From assembly GCF_042453785.1 (NCBI RefSeq), contig NC_091671.1:29169001-29233000 (forward strand): a stretch of 64,000 nt of DNA, read 5' to 3'. A program made the position numbers and the translations under genes. This DNA is from Malus domestica (Eukaryota > Streptophyta > Magnoliopsida > Rosales > Rosaceae). The notes under the pieces are model-generated. The model was not told the origin of the DNA. It ran no database searches and saw only the letters and a list, made by a program, of their open reading frames with translations. This document shows positions 59,380-64,000 of the stretch, piece by piece (positions within the stretch are counted from its first letter, which is position 1; each line of letters opens with the position of its first letter).

Positions 59380-61644
59380 TCATATATACTAAAACTCAAA
59401 CCCCCTGGTCACTGTGGATGACCAGTGTGTCGACCGTTTTACCCCTCCATTTTTTCTCTGTTTTGGTGTTCTCTTCAGTTTTTCGCACAGTAAAAACCCT
59501 ATTTTGCCCATTCTGGACAGGTGTTGGTCATCGGAGTCAGTTGGTCCACCTACTTTTCTTCTTTTTTTCTCCCTTTTGTTTTCAGAATGGTGGACAGGTG
59601 TTGGTCATCGGAGTCAGCTGGTCTACCTACTTTTCTTCTTCTTTTCTCCCTTTCGTCTTCAGATTTTTCATTGTTGTTTTCTCTCCTTCTCCCGCTCTTG
59701 CCAATCGCTTTCTTCCGTTTTTGAATCTTTCCCGATTTTCGTTTTAAGCCAGCCACTGCTTCTTCTTTGTGTCTAGTAGCGTGGTGTTAGTTTGTTGGGA
59801 AAAAACACTACTGGTGGTTTGCGCTCTTTCGGTTGTTTGGTTGGGTTCGAAGGTTTTTCTATCTGTAAAGGGTGGATTCTCCTGGTTAGTTGTTTGCCTT
59901 TCTCATATTAGGTATTTCTTTTTGTTCCTTACCGTTTTTCATTTTTGTGGATGGGTTTCCTGTTTGCAGCTGTGTTTTGGAAATTTGGGGGTTTTGCTAC
60001 CATCTTGGGTTTTTGGGTATGGTTCTTCGTTCTGGTTGAGTCTGGAATTTTTCTCTTTTTTTTTTGTTTGGTTTCGTCCCAAACTAATTTTTAGTTGTTT
60101 GGTGCTTTTGTGTGCAGGTTTGCAAGCCGTGTTTGTTATTGGTGAGTGTTTTCCTTTCGTCCCTTCAAGGGTTTTGGAGAGATGAGTTTTGGTTTTTCCT
60201 GTGGTGTAAGAATTGTGTTATGCTGTATTTTGTTTGTGTTTAATGCTTTCATGTTTTCTTTGATTTAATTTGAAGGAAATTTGTGTTATTTCCAAGTTAT
60301 GTAAAAACAAAAACTGAGTGATTGAAAAATGTAAAGATCGATTGACAGGCAAGAAAATGAAGTTAAATTTTGATTATCCAAAAATGAACCTGCAGAAAAT
60401 TAAAAAAATTTGACAGTGAATTTGTTTTAATAGTTAAACACACTTTAATGGGTGATTGCAAAAATTTCAGATTGTGGACTCGATTGTGCCGGTGATGCTT
60501 GACCATTGTTCTCTTCTTTTTGCCACAACAGAGTGCAAGTTAATCTCATGTAGCCAATAACGGTGTTGGCATTTTGTGCTGAGATTGATTAATGTCTTGA
60601 TTTCTTACCCATTGTTGAATCATTTTGAAACACAAAATGATTAACTTCTCTCAACGTGTAGTGTGTGTTATTATTAATACATTTTACAGGTTCTTTGAAT
60701 GTGACATTAAAGTGTATTTCGTTTTAGGTGATGTCGCTATTTTCGTTTGTTTTATTTTTTTGGTTCTTCAGTTTGTTGTTTTGATCTTAGGTTAATATGC
60801 TTATACAAATGTTGAGCAATGGATGTAATAGATTGGATTAGGTAAACATTTTTGTGATGGTAATCATTCAGAAGTGATAAGGCAGTTAATAGATCAATAA
60901 GCTGTTTGAATAAGAGATGAAAATGTGTCTGTCGTGTTTGGCTGGAAATTACAAAAGGGATTGGATTTTAGAAAAATTTAATGTTTCCTAAAATTTGTTT
61001 ATAATTTTTGGGAAAAAATCAGAGCACCAATTGGAGTATGTGTTGAAACTGTTTTTTATCCGTTTTTCTAATGAGCGTGGTTTCATCTGCTAGGTTAATT
61101 ATGTATGATTTTTTATTCCAGTTGATGATGTTTGTCTTTTTGCACTGTTACATATTTTGCACAGATTCTTCGTTCATAATTTGTATCTCTTAATTCAGTT
61201 GTGTTTAGCTAAGTATGAACATAAATTATGTGTAGTTGGAAAAGTATTGGTGGAGCTAAAAAAAATTTGATGGATTTTGCAGCATGTTTAATAGCAGTTA
61301 AAAATGTGTTTTCTTTTAGCTGACGACATAGTTTTTCATTTCTTTGATTCTTTTGGTTGTTTTCTTTGCTGTTGTAACCTCAGGGTAAAATGTTTATACA
61401 GATAGTTAATGACAGACTTACTAGATTGGATTATAAGCGTTTGGATCATGGTTAATCTTGACAGTTAATTTTACAATGTGATAACTGCTACAATCAAATG
61501 GATAACTGTAATATCTATCTTAATGGTCTCCAAATTTAACCTTTTATGTATAATGATTTTCCAATGTCTTTACTATTATTGGTATTCCCCTTTTGTAACA
61601 CAACTTTTCACAACCCGCGGCAACGCGCGGGCACTAAAAACTAG
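59380..61644 (+). mobile_element. Non-autonomous Helitron, 2.27 kb
   Basis: It starts TCATATATACTAAAA and ends CTAG after a GC-rich hairpin (CCCGCGGCAACGCGCGGG, about 61614-61631, 10 bp before the end), inserted between A and T with no target duplication, as Helitrons do. No Rep/helicase is encoded. It contains a tandem repeat of about 78 bp (about 59505-59660) and long T-rich open frames of no recognised family. Confidence 0.8.
59505..59660 (+). repeat. Two tandem copies of a ~78-bp unit within the Helitron
   Basis: 'ggacaggtgttggtcatcgg' is followed in both copies by 'agtcag.tggtc.acctactt' and a T/C-rich stretch ending 'tttcaga' or 'cttcaga'. The copies differ at only a few bases. Confidence 0.85.
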
Positions 61645-62052
61645 TTACCACTAAAACATAAGTGATATATGGTGATTACGATTTTGGATGAGTAAAATGG
61701 GAGGGGTTCAAATCCCCTTTGTGTTTTTTTTCCTCCCTTTTTTCTCTTTTTTTTTCTTTTTTTCTTTTTCCTTCCTTTACATCGATATTTTCGATATTTT
61801 TGATATTTTAGTGATATTACACCGATATTTTGACAAAATATTGCTGACGTATGAGCGAAATTATCAACATCGATATTTTTCAATATTATTGTCGATATTG
61901 TCGATATTTGTACGATATGTATATGGATATGTTCTGAAATATTCGTGATTCGAAAAAACCGAAATAAACTCGATATTTTGTCGATATTATCAATATTTTA
62001 GACTATGATTGTAAGCTTACGACAAAAAGAAAATTCATTTCAGCATTTTTTT

Positions 62053-62923
62053 GAGTAAATTGTAGCAATAGTAATTTAATGTTAACTCAATTTGAGTAAT
62101 GATCCTTCAATTAAAAATTCATTACTATTGGTCCAATCAACTCATCAAAACGTGCAACTATGGTTCTTCAACTAAAAATATATTACCACATGTCCCTCAA
62201 CTTCAATTCAACTAGAGAAATGGTCCTTCAACTTTAACTTAATTGTAGCAATGGTCCTTCTAACATAACTCACTTTGACAAAATTCTGACGAAAATGACC
62301 ATAGCTACACGTTTTAATGAGTTGATAAACCCCAATTGTAGCAATGGTCATTCCAACATAACTTATTTTGACAAAATTATAACAAAGTTGGTGAAAATGA
62401 CCATGGCTACACATTTTGATGAGTTGAGGGCCCAATGGTAATGGATTTTTAGTTAAGGGACCATTGCTCCAATTTAGTTAAAGTTGCGGGACCATTGGTA
62501 CAATTCACTCGCCTTTTTTCTGGAGAGTAAATCGTACCAATGGTCTCTCAACTAAAAACCCAATACCATTTGTCACTCAACTCATTAAAACGTGTAGCAA
62601 TGGTTCTTTTAGTCAACTCCATCAGAATTCTGTCAAAATGAGTTATGTTGGAATGATCATTGCTACAATTGGGTTAAAGTTGAGAGGTCATTGCTTCAAT
62701 TGAGTTAAAGTTGTGGGACTGTTGCTCCAATTGAATTAAAGTTGAGAGACGATATAATTTTTCTTATGTAATTTTCCATATTTGTCTCTTGATTTGACAC
62801 ATGACTCATTTTGACCGAAGTTCTAAAGGAGTTGACGAAAATGACCATAACTGCACGTTTGGATGAGTTAAGAGACCAATGATAATAAAGTTTTAGTTAA
62901 GGGATTATTGCTACAATTTACTC
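62053..62923. mobile_element. Element with perfect 18-bp terminal inverted repeats
   Basis: The left GAGTAAATTGTAGCAATA (62053-62070) and the right reverse complement of it (62906-62923) are identical. Inside, 'tagcaatggtcc.tcaac'-type motifs recur in both orientations, with 'gttgagggacca' complements. I could not settle the target duplication. No gene. It begins 38 bp after the hAT-like element's target duplication. Confidence 0.65.
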
Positions 62924-63478
62924 TTTTATGATCAAAGTCAATTAGGCCATTAACGAGGAGATTATTTTCTTAAATTATATTTTGAAAACCACTCTAAAGA
63001 AGAAATTCAACTGTCAAATCATGTGGTCTACAAAAAAAGAAATTCAACTATCAAATCATGTGGTCTATAAAATATAATTTAAGTAAATAGTTTCTCTAGC
63101 ATCAACTATAACACTAGTATAAAGAGTGCATTCATATGAAACTCTTTGATGGATGAATCTTCGCTTACGCATTTGGTAGTCTTGGTAGCTAGCTCATAGC
63201 TAACTCAATCAACCCATAACCACAAACCAACAAGCTTGAATAAATTACTATTAAATGATAATAAACCTATTCATTACATGTCTTTAGGAACATAGATAAT
63301 TAGGTGAAGTTCATAATAAGAAAATTAAGCTCACAACATTCATTCATGCATTGAATCAAACACTCACACTCTAGGAAGAAAGAAAAACAAAATGAGAGAG
63401 AAAGAGAGCAATTAATCACCAAGCTAGAATAAATAGGAAAGAAAAGGGGTGGTAGTCATTTCTTATCATACAAGTTCT
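62924..63478. other. AT-rich intergenic stretch
   Basis: A 40-bp direct repeat near 63002-63070 ('aaattcaactgtcaaatcat', 'gtggtctacaaa') occurs twice with small changes. Otherwise nothing is recognised. Confidence 0.4.
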
Positions 63479-64000
63479 TTTTTTTTTTTAACAGAAAGTC
63501 AACTTTCATTAAAATACAAACTAGTACAAGGCCCAAAAATGATCAGGCAAACAACTATAAGGAAAGTAAAAGACCCAAGCAAAATGAGAGCAGTAATCCA
63601 AGATACAACGGGAGGCTCACATAAGTTTAGGCTCGAAGGTAGTAGAAAACAGAAAATAAAAAACCTAATCTCCAGCATAAAAGACCACATCGCCACCGCT
63701 GTGACATCCTCGGATGAAGCCAAACTCCGAACTGAGAAAATAGATGCCAGATCCAAATCCCCTTCACGAACCTCTGCAAATATATACAAACAAAGTATCA
63801 TACAGGTAGAGGGTGAGGCTAAGGGGATATGTAAAACACCCAACACTTGGCCTCGAAGGGGATCCAACATAGGTATGCCAAATGGGGGCATGGAAAGTGA
63901 ATGAGGGTAGTAGATTTGGTATCTTTCTCCCAATCGGAGCCCGCCTATCTGAGTACATGGTGGGTTAGGGATGTAGTATCACATCTAAAAAGAAGGGAGG
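63479..64000 (-). mobile_element. 3' end of a minus-strand LINE-like element
   Basis: A T run at about 63479-63490 followed by 'aacagaaagtcaactttcat' is, on the minus strand, a plant L1-type 3' end with poly(A). The element continues past the window end. The overlapping open frames on both strands show no family motif I recognise. Confidence 0.5.

Larger units (their letters stand above)
58821..62007. mobile_element. hAT-like element with ATATCGAT-rich ends, hosting a Helitron
   Basis: A perfect 8-bp duplication ATTGTAAG flanks it (58813-58820 and 62008-62015). The ends match at 22 of 25: TATAGTATAAAATATCGATAATATC starts the left, and the right, reversed, starts CATAGTCTAAAATATTG. Many 'cgatatt' motifs lie near both ends. 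Without the Helitron it is about 920 bp. It encodes no transposase. Confidence 0.82.

Noticed and set aside
59414-60185. A Helitron-encoded membrane protein
   Set aside because: Hydrophobicity comes from T-rich DNA; frames overlap in all phases, none begins a recognisable family, and the tandem repeat explains part of them.
63449-63933. Overlapping open frames of ~150 codons on both strands
   Set aside because: They lie within a LINE-like 3' region next to a T run and carry no domain I recognise.

Overview
This is a window of plant nuclear DNA. Genes are split by many short introns, most of the space is transposable elements, and several elements are typical of plants: a Cassandra TRIM with 5S-like LTRs, an Au-SINE tail, a plant Helitron end and a PIF/Harbinger element. 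The protein sequences and repeat types suit a woody rosid, and Rosaceae (apple/pear tribe) is my best guess; this is an impression, not a proof.

Genes I could model exon by exon, with phases that join: (1) 1459-4597, minus, a protein joining an intact RNase H-like domain to a MATH domain (415 aa); (2) 17719-19219, plus, a GDSL esterase/lipase (349 aa, 3 exons); (3) 28173-33085, minus, an EH-domain ATPase of the EHD1 type (547 aa, 16 exons, one GC-AG intron); (4) 35442-37922 and 51224-54049, minus, two DUF3537 (plant gustatory-receptor-like) paralogues of 441 and 436 aa with identical exon phases, plus a broken exon-1 copy at 42164-42559; (5) 55400-57999, minus, the nascent polypeptide-associated complex alpha subunit (200 aa). 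The EHD1 and DUF3537 neighbours recall Arabidopsis AT3G20290/AT3G20300, so this part is probably conserved gene order later expanded by duplication and transposons.

Layout: 1-4.6 kb RNase H-MATH gene; 5.1-6.5 kb foldback element containing a Cassandra TRIM; 7.7-8.3 kb Copia solo LTR; 9.0-16.6 kb 5'-truncated LINE with a 17/19-bp target duplication, split by a decayed Copia element; 17.7-19.2 kb GDSL gene; 20.2-27.8 kb mosaic of diverged repeat units carrying NAC-like and aspartic-protease-like gene relics, each unit split by a different transposon; 28.2-33.1 kb EHD1; 33.4-35.3 kb hAT-like element and repeats; 35.4-54.1 kb DUF3537 cluster split by a solo LTR, a truncated retrotransposon, a MITE, a 5.1-kb PIF/Harbinger element and a stretch resembling organelle DNA; 55.4-58.7 kb NACA; 58.8-62.0 kb hAT-like element containing a Helitron; 62.05-62.92 kb an element with perfect 18-bp terminal repeats; the end holds a LINE 3' tail.

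The most unusual items are the RNase H exon placed as a phase-symmetric exon in a MATH gene, and the nested transposons whose insertion points can be read directly, some against empty sites within the same window.
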